From contig NZ_CP088285.1 of assembly GCF_011516645.4 (NCBI RefSeq), positions 3,242,501 through 3,306,500 on the forward strand: DNA of 64,000 nt, given 5' to 3'. The position numbers and the translations under genes are program-made. How positions within the stretch are numbered: position 1 is the stretch's first letter; each line of letters opens with the position of its first letter. This DNA is from Bradyrhizobium septentrionale. GTDB taxonomy: Bacteria > Pseudomonadota > Alphaproteobacteria > Rhizobiales > Xanthobacteraceae. The notes beneath the pieces were generated by a model that had not been told where the DNA came from, did not search any database, and worked only from the letters and a program-made list of their open reading frames with translations. Below, piece by piece: positions 32,178 to 40,885 of the stretch.

Positions 32178-34120
32178 TGGCGGCCTTTGCGCCCGGGCTG
32201 GTCGCCTTTGGCGCCTGCCTTGCGATCCTGCCGCTGCTCCGGCGCGAGCACACGCTGGCCCGCGTCATGATGACCGGCGTGTCGTTCGTGCTGCTGCTCC
32301 ACTATTTCGTCTGGCGGGTGACCCAGACCTTGCCGCCTCCGGGCCTCACCGCCGATGCGCTGGTCGGCTATCCCTTTGTGGTGGCCGAGGCGGCCTCGAT
32401 GATCGCGGTATGCCTGTCGTTGCTGTTCCTCTCGAGGACCATCGACCGCTCGCCCGAGGTCAATGCGGTCCTTCGCCGATCCAGGGCGTCGACAGATGCG
32501 CCGCTCGTCGACGTCTTCATCTGCACCTACAATGAGGAGAAGGCGATCCTGGAACGCACCATCATCGGCGCAACGGGCCTGAATTATCCCAATTACCGCG
32601 TCTGGGTGCTCGACGATGGGCGGCGGCTCTGGCTGCGCCGGCTCGCCCAAGAGCTCGGCTGCAACTATCTGACCCGTCCGGACAACCGCCACGCCAAGGC
32701 CGGCAACATCAATCATGCGCTCCGGCACGTATCCATCCCGCCGGAGAGGCCGGAGTACATCTCGATCCTCGATGCCGACTTCGTCCCGATGCCGGACTTC
32801 CTGACCCGGGCGATGAGCCTGATGCAGGACGGCAGTGTCGGCGTCGTGCAGACGCCGCAGCATTTCATCAACCCGGATCCGATCCAGACCAATCTCGCCG
32901 CGACCGACGTCTGGCCCGACGAGCAGCGCTTCTTCTTCGATATCCTGATGCCGGCCAAGGATGCCTGGGGCACCGCGTTTTGCTGCGGCACATCATCGCT
33001 GATCCGTTTCTCCGGCCTGATGCAGATCGGTGGCTTCCCGACCGATTCGGTGACGGAAGACTATCTCGTCACGCTGCGATTGAAGGAGAAGGGCCTGCGC
33101 ACGATCTATCTGAATGAGCGCCTGACCCTCGGCCTCGCGCCGGAGGGATTGAAGGAATACATCACCCAGCGCGGGCGCTGGTGCCTCGGCTTCATGCAGA
33201 TATTCAGGGGCCGCAGCGGGCCGTTCTCACGGCAATCCAGGCTCGCCTTCACGGACCGGCTGTCGCTGGTCGATGCCTTCATGAGCTGGTCGGCGGTCTA
33301 CGGCACCAAGATTCTCGGCCTGGTCGTGCCCTGGCTCTATCTGCTGTTCGGGATCAAGGCGGTGCATGCCGATCTTTTCGAGCTGCTGAAATATTTCATG
33401 CCGTTCTATGTCTGGCACGCCTTCACGATGGCCTGGATCTCGCGCGGCCGCTCGCTTGCGATCATGACCGACGTCTCGCAATACATCGCCGCCCCCGCGG
33501 TCCTGAAGGCGGTCGTGACCGGACTTGCCAAGCCGCAGGGCCACAAATTCAAGGTGACGGCCAAGGGCGGCGACCGCAACCGCCGCTTCATCGAATGGCC
33601 GCTGCTGCGGCTCTATGGCAGCGCCTTGCTGATCACCCTGCTGGCGATCGCCTATGCATTCATCCTGCACCTGCGCGGCGAGAACATCGCCTATGGCGGG
33701 CTGGCGCTGGCCTGGAGCCTGTACAATTGCGTCGTGCTCGCGATCGTCTGCTTCATCTGCATCGAGCAGCCGCGGCGCCGCAAGGCCGAGCGCTTCGAGC
33801 GCGACGAGCCGATCCTGATCCACGAAGGCACAGAGTCGCGGCTGGTCCGGATGGCCGACATCTCGATCTCGGGCGCGCGCTTTATCGATCCTGCGCCGCC
33901 CGCAATTGGCGCCGCGATCAAATGCAATGTCTACGGCCAGAGCGTGACCGCGACCGTGGTCCGCCGCACCCGCGACGGCTTCGGCGTCCGCTTCGAGGAT
34001 GCGGTTGCGACCCGGGTCAACGTCGTGCGCGCCTTCTATGCCGGCGAATATGTCCGCGCCTTCAGCGGCGTGCGCGCCGCGCCGGTCGGCAAGGCCCTGC
34101 TGATGCGGTTGTTCGGCTGA
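32174..34120 (+). CDS. GT2 polysaccharide synthase with C-terminal PilZ domain
   Basis: The 648-residue inner-membrane synthase has two N-terminal helices and then a cytoplasmic GT2 domain of cellulose-synthase type. Its motifs are Asp147/Asp148 in VLDDGR, Asp200/Asp202 in ILDADF, TED (294-296) and QRGRW (332-336). About five further helices follow. The C-terminal PilZ domain has R536-xxx-R540 and the DISISG motif (562-567), which bind cyclic di-GMP. It should make a beta-linked glucan or similar polymer when c-di-GMP is high, exported with the HlyD-like partner that precedes and overlaps it. No BcsB, BcsC or BcsZ gene is present, so it is not a standard cellulose operon. The product is unknown; a curdlan or mixed-linkage glucan type is plausible. 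Confidence 0.9.
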   Translation: MMAAFAPGLVAFGACLAILPLLRREHTLARVMMTGVSFVLLLHYFVWRVTQTLPPPGLTADALVGYPFVVAEAASMIAVCLSLLFLSRTIDRSPEVNAVLRRSRASTDAPLVDVFICTYNEEKAILERTIIGATGLNYPNYRVWVLDDGRRLWLRRLAQELGCNYLTRPDNRHAKAGNINHALRHVSIPPERPEYISILDADFVPMPDFLTRAMSLMQDGSVGVVQTPQHFINPDPIQTNLAATDVWPDEQRFFFDILMPAKDAWGTAFCCGTSSLIRFSGLMQIGGFPTDSVTEDYLVTLRLKEKGLRTIYLNERLTLGLAPEGLKEYITQRGRWCLGFMQIFRGRSGPFSRQSRLAFTDRLSLVDAFMSWSAVYGTKILGLVVPWLYLLFGIKAVHADLFELLKYFMPFYVWHAFTMAWISRGRSLAIMTDVSQYIAAPAVLKAVVTGLAKPQGHKFKVTAKGGDRNRRFIEWPLLRLYGSALLITLLAIAYAFILHLRGENIAYGGLALAWSLYNCVVLAIVCFICIEQPRRRKAERFERDEPILIHEGTESRLVRMADISISGARFIDPAPPAIGAAIKCNVYGQSVTATVVRRTRDGFGVRFEDAVATRVNVVRAFYAGEYVRAFSGVRAAPVGKALLMRLFG

Positions 34121-34180
34121 CGACGAGCGGCGACAAGCGTGAGGGGCGGCGCAGTCTCTCACCGTCATGCAGTCTTTCAC

Positions 34181-34347
34181 CGTCATCCCCGCGCAAAGGC
34201 TCCGCCTTTGTCGCTGGAGAAGCGCGCTCTTGCGCGCGTCTCGAAGGATGCACGGCCCGGATATGCCCGCGGGTTGGGTTCTCACGCGGTGCGAGCGTGG
34301 CCGTCGATCCTTCGAGACGGCCGCTGCGCGGCCTCCTCAGGATGACG
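34181..34347. repeat. Palindromic repeat, family B (variant)
   Basis: CGTCATCCCCGCGCAAAGGC opens it and GGCCTCCTCAGGATGACGG closes it. Its 5' part is replaced by a different GC-rich hairpin and an extra insertion lies in the centre. It separates the polysaccharide synthase gene from glnD. Confidence 0.6.
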
Positions 34348-34364
34348 GGTCTTGCATGCTCACC

Positions 34365-37169
34365 CTACGCATTGATCTGCGCCGCGGGCTTCGCGGCCTG
34401 GTCCTCGCTCGCGAGCAGATGCAGCAGTGCGCTCTTGATCGCGGCCTGCCGGGTCGGCGCCGTGATCTGGGCGCCGAGCAGGTCGGTGACATAGAACACA
34501 TCGCGGGCGCGTTCGCCGAAGGTCGCGACATGGGCGGAGGCGATGTTGAGGTTGAGCTTCGAGATCGCGGTGGTGAGCTGATAGAGCAGGCCGGGGCGGT
34601 CGAGGCCGGAGACCTCGATCACGGTGTAGCGGTCGGACCACTGGTTGTTGATGGTCACCTCAGGCTCGACGATGAACGGTCGCGTCTTGCTGCGCACCGC
34701 GCGTTTCGCCACCGCCTCGGGCAGCCGCAGCTTGCCTTCCAGCACGTGCTCGATCATCTCGCCGATCCGCGTCGCGCGGCGGCCCTCGTCCTCGTCGCGG
34801 TCGTATTCGCGCGAGATCGAGATGGTGTCGAGCGCGCGGCCGTCGGTCGTGGTGTAGATCTGCGCGTCGACGATGTTGGCGCCGGCCGACGCACAGGCGC
34901 CGGCGATGATCGACAGCAGCCAGGGATGGTCGGTCGCCAGAATCGTCAGCTCGGTGACGGCGCGGATCTCGTCGAATCCGACATTGATCGCGAGCTTGTG
35001 GCCGGCCTGCTCGCTGGCGCGGATGAAGCGTGCCTGGCGGATCTTGCGTGGCAGCTCGACCTTGAGCCAGTAGGCCGGGTAGTGCCGGCCGATATAGGCG
35101 TTGAGCTCCGCCTCCGGCCATTCGGTGAAGGCGCGGCGAAATTCGGCCTGCGCCACCGCGATGCGCTGGGCGCGGTTGACCTCCGAGAAGCCGCCGGTCA
35201 GCACCGGCTCGGTCTCGTAATACAGCGTGCGCAACAGCTGCGCCTTCCAGCCGTTCCAGACACCGGGGCCGACGCCGCGGATGTCGGCGGTGGTCAGGAT
35301 CGTCAGCAGCTTCATCTGCTCGACCGACTGCACCACGGCGGCGAAATTCTCGATGGTCTTGCGGTCCGACAGGTCGCGCGATTGCGCCACCGTCGACATC
35401 GTCAGGTGCTCCTCGATCAGCCACGCCACCAGTTCGGTGTCGGCGGCGGAGAAGCCGAGCCGCGGGCACAGCCGCCGCGCCACCTTGGCGCCGGCGATCG
35501 AGTGATCCTCGGGCCTGCCCTTGGCGATATCGTGCAACAGCGTCGCGATATAGATCACCGGGCGGTGCTCGGGCTGGATCTTGCGGAACAGGTCGCTGGC
35601 GACCGTGAACTCCTCGTTGCCGCCGCGCTCGATGTCCTGCAGGTAGCCGATGCAGCGGATCAGATGCTCGTCCACCGTGTAGTGGTGGTACATGTTGAAC
35701 TGCATCATCGACACGATCTTGCCGAAGGCGCGGATGAAATGGCCGAGCACGCCGGTCTCGTTCATCCGCCGCAGCACGGTCTCCGCATTGTCGGAGGTCA
35801 GGATCTCCATGAACAGGCGGTTGGCTTCGTCGTTCTCGCGCAGCTGGGTGTTGATCAGCTTCAGCGAGCGCGTCACCGTGCGCATCGCGTCGGGATGGAA
35901 GGCGAGGCTGTTCTGCTGCGCGAGGCGGAAGATCCGGATGAGATTGACCGGATCGTGCTTGAAGACATCGGGCGCGGCGAGGTTGATGCGGTTGTTGTCG
36001 ACGATGAAGTCGTCGCTGCCCGCCACCCGCCGCCGCTTGGTGCCGGGCCGGAACCGCGCCACCATCCGGCTCAGCACCGGCGCCGGTTTGTTGTGCTCCT
36101 CCTCGAGCTTGGCGCACAGGATCGCGGTGAGGTCGCCGACGTCTTTTGCGATCAGGAAGTAGTGCTTCATGAAGCGCTCGACGTCCTGCATGCCGGGATG
36201 CGAGGTATAGCCGAGTCTAACAGCGATCTCGCGCTGCATGTCGAATGACAGCCGCTCCTCGGCGCGTCCGGCGAAGAAGTGCAGGTTGCAGCGCACCGAC
36301 CACAGGAAGTCGGCGCAGCGGCGGAAGGTGCGGTACTCCTGCGCGTCGAACACGCCGCGCTCGAGCAGCTCATCCGTCTCGCGCACGCGGTAGACGTATT
36401 TGGCGATCCAGAACAGCGTGTGCAGGTCGCGCAGGCCGCCCTTGCCGTCCTTGACGTTGGGCTCGACCAGATAGCGCGACTGGCCGCCGCGGCGGTGCCG
36501 CTCCTCGCGCTCGGCGAGTTTGGCGGTGACGAATTCCGATGCGGTGCCCTGCACCACTTCCTTGTCGAAGCGCTCGACCAGTTCGTCATAGAGCGGCTGG
36601 TCGCCGGTCAGGAACCTGGTTTCCAGGATCGCGGTGCGGATCGTCATGTCGCCGCGCGCCTGGCGGATCGATTCATCGACCGAGCGGGTAGCGTGGCCGA
36701 CCTTCAGCCCCATGTCCCACAAGCAATAGAGGATGGCTTCGGCGACCTGCTCGCCCCAGGCGGTCTGCTTGTAGGGCAGGATGAACAGCAGATCGATGTC
36801 GGATTCCGGCGCCATCAGCCCGCGGCCATAACCGCCGGTCGCGACCACGGCCATGCGCTCGGCGCCCGAGGGGATCGGCGAGTGATAGAGATGCCGGGTC
36901 GCCGCCGCATAGAGGATGCGGATGATCTCGTCCTGCACGAAACAGAGCCGTTCGGCGCAGCGGCGGCCGTGGCGATCCTTCAAGAGAAGCGCCTGCGCCG
37001 TGGCGCGCGCCGCGATCAGTTCGGCCTTGAGCAGCTGCGCCATCGCGGCGCGGAACTGGTCCTCGCGGCCGGCATGTTGCTCGGCGAGCGCGTTGACCGC
37101 CGCGGTGATCCGCACGGTCTCGAAACGATCATCCGCTTCAGCGCGGTCGTCGGCTACGATGCTGTCCAT
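34365..37169 (-). CDS. glnD: Bifunctional uridylyltransferase/uridylyl-removing enzyme GlnD
   Basis: The 934-residue sensor of nitrogen status has the expected order. The nucleotidyltransferase domain carries GGYGRGLMAPESDIDLLF (112-129; Asp124, Asp126). A GlnE-like linker follows, then an HD hydrolase domain with ATLLHDIAKG, and two C-terminal ACT domains (about 720-800 and 830-905; DRPGLLYQLTTAI in the second). It uridylylates PII proteins when glutamine is low and removes UMP when it is high. A 12-bp palindrome TCCGATATCGGA lies 8 bp upstream and overlaps the likely ribosome site. mutS lies 4.8 kb away, separated by a sulfonate operon. Length and motifs are complete. Confidence 0.95.
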   Translation of the reverse strand: MDSIVADDRAEADDRFETVRITAAVNALAEQHAGREDQFRAAMAQLLKAELIAARATAQALLLKDRHGRRCAERLCFVQDEIIRILYAAATRHLYHSPIPSGAERMAVVATGGYGRGLMAPESDIDLLFILPYKQTAWGEQVAEAILYCLWDMGLKVGHATRSVDESIRQARGDMTIRTAILETRFLTGDQPLYDELVERFDKEVVQGTASEFVTAKLAEREERHRRGGQSRYLVEPNVKDGKGGLRDLHTLFWIAKYVYRVRETDELLERGVFDAQEYRTFRRCADFLWSVRCNLHFFAGRAEERLSFDMQREIAVRLGYTSHPGMQDVERFMKHYFLIAKDVGDLTAILCAKLEEEHNKPAPVLSRMVARFRPGTKRRRVAGSDDFIVDNNRINLAAPDVFKHDPVNLIRIFRLAQQNSLAFHPDAMRTVTRSLKLINTQLRENDEANRLFMEILTSDNAETVLRRMNETGVLGHFIRAFGKIVSMMQFNMYHHYTVDEHLIRCIGYLQDIERGGNEEFTVASDLFRKIQPEHRPVIYIATLLHDIAKGRPEDHSIAGAKVARRLCPRLGFSAADTELVAWLIEEHLTMSTVAQSRDLSDRKTIENFAAVVQSVEQMKLLTILTTADIRGVGPGVWNGWKAQLLRTLYYETEPVLTGGFSEVNRAQRIAVAQAEFRRAFTEWPEAELNAYIGRHYPAYWLKVELPRKIRQARFIRASEQAGHKLAINVGFDEIRAVTELTILATDHPWLLSIIAGACASAGANIVDAQIYTTTDGRALDTISISREYDRDEDEGRRATRIGEMIEHVLEGKLRLPEAVAKRAVRSKTRPFIVEPEVTINNQWSDRYTVIEVSGLDRPGLLYQLTTAISKLNLNIASAHVATFGERARDVFYVTDLLGAQITAPTRQAAIKSALLHLLASEDQAAKPAAQINA

Positions 37170-37176
37170 ACGTCCA

Positions 37177-37188
37177 TCCGATATCGGA
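37177..37188. promoter_or_regulatory. Palindrome overlapping the glnD ribosome site
   Basis: TCCGATATCGGA is a perfect 12-bp palindrome 8-19 bases before the glnD ATG. On the minus strand its CGGA end merges with the ribosome site GGATGG. It could be an operator or a translation-blocking hairpin. Confidence 0.35.
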
Positions 37189-37366
37189 CGAAGCCGTTGC
37201 TGTCACTGACCAAAGTATAACGACAGCAGCTCCATGCTCCCTCAACGGCGCTGCGGGCAAGTCGTTCTCGCACCATCTCATAAAGGGTAGAGATTTTCTC
37301 GTTGACCGCAAGGCTAACTCATTGAAATAAAAGATTGTTTCTTAATCGTCTCGAGGAGATCGACGA

Positions 37367-38341
37367 ATGCAGAAATTTTCCCGGCGCGCCTTCGCTGCGC
37401 TGCTCGCGGTCTCGACATTGGTGCCCGGCGCGGCGCTTGCCGCCGACGCGCCAAAGGAGATCCGGATCGACTGGGCGACCTACAATCCGGTGTCGATGGT
37501 CCTCAAGCAGAAGGGCCTGCTGGAGAAGGAGTTCGCCAAGGACGGCATCAGCATTGTCTGGGTGCAGTCGGCCGGCTCCAACAAGGCGCTCGAATTCCTC
37601 AATGCCGGTTCGATCGATCTCGGTTCGACCGCGGGCTCGGCGGCGCTGGTTGCCAGGATCAACGGCAACCCGATCAAGTCGATCTATGTCTATTCGCGGC
37701 CCGAATGGACCGCGCTGGTCACCGGCAAGGATTCCAAAATCGCCTCGGTCGCCGACCTGAAGGGCAAGCGCGTCGCGGTGACGCGTGGGACCGATCCGCA
37801 TATCTTCCTGGTCCGCGCGCTGCTCGGCGCCGGCCTCACCGAAAAGGACATCACGCCGGTGCTGTTGCAGCACGCCGACGGCAAGACCGCGCTGATCCGC
37901 GGCGACGTCGACGCCTGGGCTGGCCTCGACCCGATGATGGCGCAGGCCGAGGTCGAGGACGGCGCAAAACTGTTCTACCGCAAGGCCGACGCCAACACCT
38001 GGGGCATCCTCAATGTGCGCGAGCAGTTCTTGAAGGATCATCCGGATATCGTCCGCCGCGTGCTCGCAGCTTACGAGGAGGCGCGGAAATATTCGCTGGC
38101 CAACTATGACGAGCTGAAGAAGACCTTCATTGCGGTCACCAAGCTGCCGGACGCCGTGGTCGACAAGCAGCTCAAGGAGCGCACCGAGCTGACCCACAGC
38201 CGGATCGGCGCGCCGCAACGCGAATCAATTCTCGCGGCTGGTCTCGCGCTGCAGCAGGCCGGCGTGATCGACGCCAAGACCGACGTCAAAGCCGCGCTCG
38301 ACAGCCTGATCGACGACCAGGTCCCGCTGCCGACCAACTAA
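37367..38341 (+). CDS. Aliphatic sulfonate-type ABC transporter substrate-binding protein
   Basis: The 324-residue periplasmic protein has a signal peptide (1-25, ending ALAAD). The SsuA/NMT1-like fold follows: WATYNPVSMVLKQKGLLEKEF (about 37-57), VQSAGSNKALEFLNAGSIDLG, and the later WGILNVREQFLKDHPDIV. This fold binds alkanesulfonates, taurine or similar organosulfur compounds. GAGGAG precedes the ATG. The permease and ATPase genes follow on the same strand, with a family A repeat lying between the binding protein and permease. OsmC ends the cluster. Sulfur-limited regulation is likely but no site is obvious. Confidence 0.9.
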   Translation: MQKFSRRAFAALLAVSTLVPGAALAADAPKEIRIDWATYNPVSMVLKQKGLLEKEFAKDGISIVWVQSAGSNKALEFLNAGSIDLGSTAGSAALVARINGNPIKSIYVYSRPEWTALVTGKDSKIASVADLKGKRVAVTRGTDPHIFLVRALLGAGLTEKDITPVLLQHADGKTALIRGDVDAWAGLDPMMAQAEVEDGAKLFYRKADANTWGILNVREQFLKDHPDIVRRVLAAYEEARKYSLANYDELKKTFIAVTKLPDAVVDKQLKERTELTHSRIGAPQRESILAAGLALQQAGVIDAKTDVKAALDSLIDDQVPLPTN

Positions 38342-38364
38342 CCACCGTCGCCAAACTAGCTTCC

Positions 38365-38496
38365 GTCGTCCCGGCGAAAGCCGGGACCCATAACCACAGG
38401 GCTTTATTGTTGGACAAAGCTGTGGCCCCAGCTATCTCAATCACTACGTCCTGTGGTTATGGGTCCCGGGTCGCGCTTCGCTTGCCCGGGACGACG
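38365..38496. repeat. Palindromic repeat, family A, inside a transporter operon
   Basis: GTCGTCCCGGCGAAAGCCGG opens it and GCCCGGGACGAC closes it, with ATAACCACAGG and CTGTGGTTATGG pairing inside. It lies between the substrate-binding protein and the permease of one operon. Confidence 0.8.
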
Positions 38497-38551
38497 TGGG
38501 TGGAGTTGGGCCAGCCCACCTTGCAATCCCGCCGGAAGAATAGTTCTTGCT

Positions 38552-39394
38552 ATGGCCATGACCGTTGACCTGCCCGCGCTGGAACAGACGGCCGCGCCGC
38601 GTGCGGCGCTGGCGCGGTGGCCGCGTTATGCGCGACCGGTGCTCGGGCTCGCGCTGCCGCTGGCGCTGGCGCTGAGCTGGGAACTGGTCGTCGCCCTCGG
38701 TTATTCCAACGGCCGCCTGGTCCCGCCGCCGTCAAAGGTGTTCGAGACCATCGTCGCGCTCGCCCGGAGCGGCGAGCTGTCGCGCCATATCCTTGCGACG
38801 CTGTGGCGGGTCGGCGCGGGCTTTGCGCTCGGCGTCGTGGGCGGCACCATCCTCGGTGCGATCTCCGGCTATTGGGGCCTGGCGCGCCGACTTCTTGACC
38901 CGACGGTACAAGCGCTGCGCGCGATTCCCTCGATTGCCTGGGTACCGCTGTTCATCCTGTGGCTCGGCATCTTCGAGACCTCGAAGATCGCGCTGATCGC
39001 GGTCGGCGTGTTCTTTCCGGTCTATCTCGGCGTGATGGGCGCGATTCTCTCGGTCGATCGCAAGGTCGTCGAGGTCGGCCGCGTGTTCCGCCTGTCCGGC
39101 TTTGCGATGATCCGCCGCATCCTGCTGCCCGCCGTGCTGCCGGCCTATGTGGTGTCGCTGCGGGTCGGGCTCGGCCTGGGGTGGATGTTCGTGGTCGCCG
39201 CCGAATTCATGGGGGCGTCCGAAGGGCTCGGCTATCTCCTGATCGACGGCCAGCAGCTCGGCAAGCCGGCGCAGATCCTTGCCGCGATCGTGATCTTCGC
39301 GATCCTCGGCAAGTTGACCGACTGGCTGATCGAAATCGCCACGGAGCCGCTGCTGCGCTGGCAGGATGCGTTCGGCGCGGGGGGAGGGCAGTGA
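38552..39394 (+). CDS. ABC transporter permease (SsuC-like)
   Basis: The 280-residue membrane protein has about six helices and the conserved cytoplasmic EAA-type loop of SsuC/TauC permeases (EVGRVFRLSGFAMIRRILLPA, about 170-190). Its stop overlaps the ATP-binding gene start (TGATG). With the adjacent binding protein and ATPase it forms a complete uptake system for sulfonates. The start at 38552 is preferred because upstream in-frame sequence belongs to the palindromic repeat; ATG 38558 is also possible. The ribosome site is weak, perhaps because the repeat displaced the natural leader. Confidence 0.88.
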   Translation: MAMTVDLPALEQTAAPRAALARWPRYARPVLGLALPLALALSWELVVALGYSNGRLVPPPSKVFETIVALARSGELSRHILATLWRVGAGFALGVVGGTILGAISGYWGLARRLLDPTVQALRAIPSIAWVPLFILWLGIFETSKIALIAVGVFFPVYLGVMGAILSVDRKVVEVGRVFRLSGFAMIRRILLPAVLPAYVVSLRVGLGLGWMFVVAAEFMGASEGLGYLLIDGQQLGKPAQILAAIVIFAILGKLTDWLIEIATEPLLRWQDAFGAGGGQ

Positions 39395-40179
39395 TGCTCG
39401 CGCTGAAGGACGTCGGCAAGACCTATCCGAACGGCGTCCACGCGCTGGAACGCTTCTCGGCGGAGATCCAACCCGGCGAGATCGTCGCCATCATCGGCGG
39501 TTCCGGTTGCGGCAAGTCGACGCTGCTGCGCGCCATCGCCGGCCTCGATCGCGCAAGCACCGGCAGCGTGATACTCGACAATGCGGCGATCACCTCGCCG
39601 CATGCCGAGATCGGCATCATCTTCCAGGAGCCGCGGCTGTTGCCTTGGCTCAGCGTCGCAGACAATATCGGCTTCGGCCTCGCCGATCTCCCGGCCGAGG
39701 CGAGGCGCGAGCGGGTCGCATCGGCGCTGGCCCGCGTCGGCCTCAGCGACAAAGCGGCCGCCTGGCCGCGCGAATTGTCCGGCGGACAGGCGCAGCGGGT
39801 CGCGATCGCCCGCGCGCTGGTGCCGCAGCCGGAAGTGCTGCTGCTCGACGAGCCGTTCTCGGCGCTCGATGCCTTCACCCGGCGTGACCTGCAGGACCAT
39901 CTGCTCGATCTCTGGGCCGACACAAGGCCGACCCTGATCCTGGTCACCCATGATGTCGACGAGGCCGTGGTGCTGGCTGACCGCGTGTTGGTGATGCGGC
40001 CGCGGCCGGGCCGCCTGTTCGAGCAGATTACCATCAACCTGGCGCGGCCGCGCGACCGCAAATCGGAGCTGTTCGACACCTTCAAGCGCCGCGTGCTGAC
40101 CGCGCTCGACCGCTCGCTGGACCGGCAGGTGCGTGACGTCACGGACAAATCGAGCGCCGGCGAGGCGATGTGGTGGTGA
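39394..40179 (+). CDS. ABC transporter ATP-binding protein (SsuB-like)
   Basis: The 261-residue ATPase has Walker A GGSGCGKST (35-43), Q-loop FQEPRLLPWL, signature LSGGQAQRVAIARAL, Walker B LLLDEPFSALD and switch LVTHDVDEAV. This is the nitrate/sulfonate/bicarbonate importer class. TGATG overlap with the permease gene shows coupled translation. The C-terminal 30 residues (DRSLDRQVRDVTDKSSAGEA) are variable. It powers the sulfonate-type importer in this cluster. OsmC follows after 56 bp, probably in the same operon. Confidence 0.93.
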   Translation: MLALKDVGKTYPNGVHALERFSAEIQPGEIVAIIGGSGCGKSTLLRAIAGLDRASTGSVILDNAAITSPHAEIGIIFQEPRLLPWLSVADNIGFGLADLPAEARRERVASALARVGLSDKAAAWPRELSGGQAQRVAIARALVPQPEVLLLDEPFSALDAFTRRDLQDHLLDLWADTRPTLILVTHDVDEAVVLADRVLVMRPRPGRLFEQITINLARPRDRKSELFDTFKRRVLTALDRSLDRQVRDVTDKSSAGEAMWW

Positions 40180-40235
40180 CATCGGCTCGCTAAGGCCTTA
40201 CATCGGAATAAAGAAGAACAGCCGGGAGCAGAACC

Positions 40236-40745
40236 ATGGACTCCGCCGAACTCCGCGCAATGCAGGCTCCGATCAAGGAGCGCTACAAGACCGACCCCCA
40301 GGCCGCCGTGATCACGCTGAAGGCCAAAGGCTCGATCGACAATGAGAGCATCTCCTGCAAGGTCGAGACCGGCCGCGCGCTCGCGGTCGCCGGCCTGCAT
40401 CCCGCCACCGGCGGCTCCGGGCTCGAGCTCTGCTCCGGCGACATGCTCTTGGAGGCGTTGGTCGCCTGCGCCGGCGTCACCTTGAAATCGGTCGCGACCG
40501 CCGTCGAGGTGCCGCTGAAAGTCGGCAATGTGTTCGCCGAGGGCGATCTCGACTTCCGCGGCACGCTCGGCGTCGACAAGGAGACCCCGGTCGGCTTCCG
40601 CGAAATCCGCCTCCGCTTCGAGATCGGCACCGACGCGCCGCAGGACAAGCTCGATCTGCTGCTGAAGCTCACCGAGCGCTATTGCGTGGTCTATCAGACC
40701 ATCAAGAACGGCCCGAAGGTTTCGGTGTCGATGCAGCGGGTGTAG
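40236..40745 (+). CDS. OsmC family protein
   Basis: The 169-residue cytoplasmic protein is of the OsmC/Ohr superfamily. It shows the strand-rich middle and conserved ALVACAGVTLKSVATAVE helix containing a Cys (about 75-92), with a second Cys in TERYCVVYQT. These two cysteines match the peroxidatic/resolving pair of OsmC-like peroxiredoxins. GGGAG precedes the ATG. It closes the sulfonate transporter cluster. A role in thiol or peroxide handling during sulfur assimilation is plausible. The family also includes proteins of unknown function without peroxidase activity. Confidence 0.87.
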   Translation: MDSAELRAMQAPIKERYKTDPQAAVITLKAKGSIDNESISCKVETGRALAVAGLHPATGGSGLELCSGDMLLEALVACAGVTLKSVATAVEVPLKVGNVFAEGDLDFRGTLGVDKETPVGFREIRLRFEIGTDAPQDKLDLLLKLTERYCVVYQTIKNGPKVSVSMQRV

Positions 40746-40759
40746 CGGCTTTCACCGGT

Positions 40760-40880
40760 GTCGTCCCGGCGAAGGCCGGGACCCATACGCCGTGTCTTCT
40801 CGATTCAAGCCCCGCTGCCCGATGGCTTTCGCTCCCCACGAATAGTCGTGGTTATGGGTCCCGGCCTTCGCCGGGACGAC
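40760..40880. repeat. Palindromic repeat, family A, abutting a start codon
   Basis: GTCGTCCCGGCGAAGGCCGG opens it and CCGGCCTTCGCCGGGACGAC closes it, complementary ends of 20 bp. Its right end lies six bases before the ATG at 40886. Confidence 0.8.
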
Positions 40881-40885
40881 ATTCG

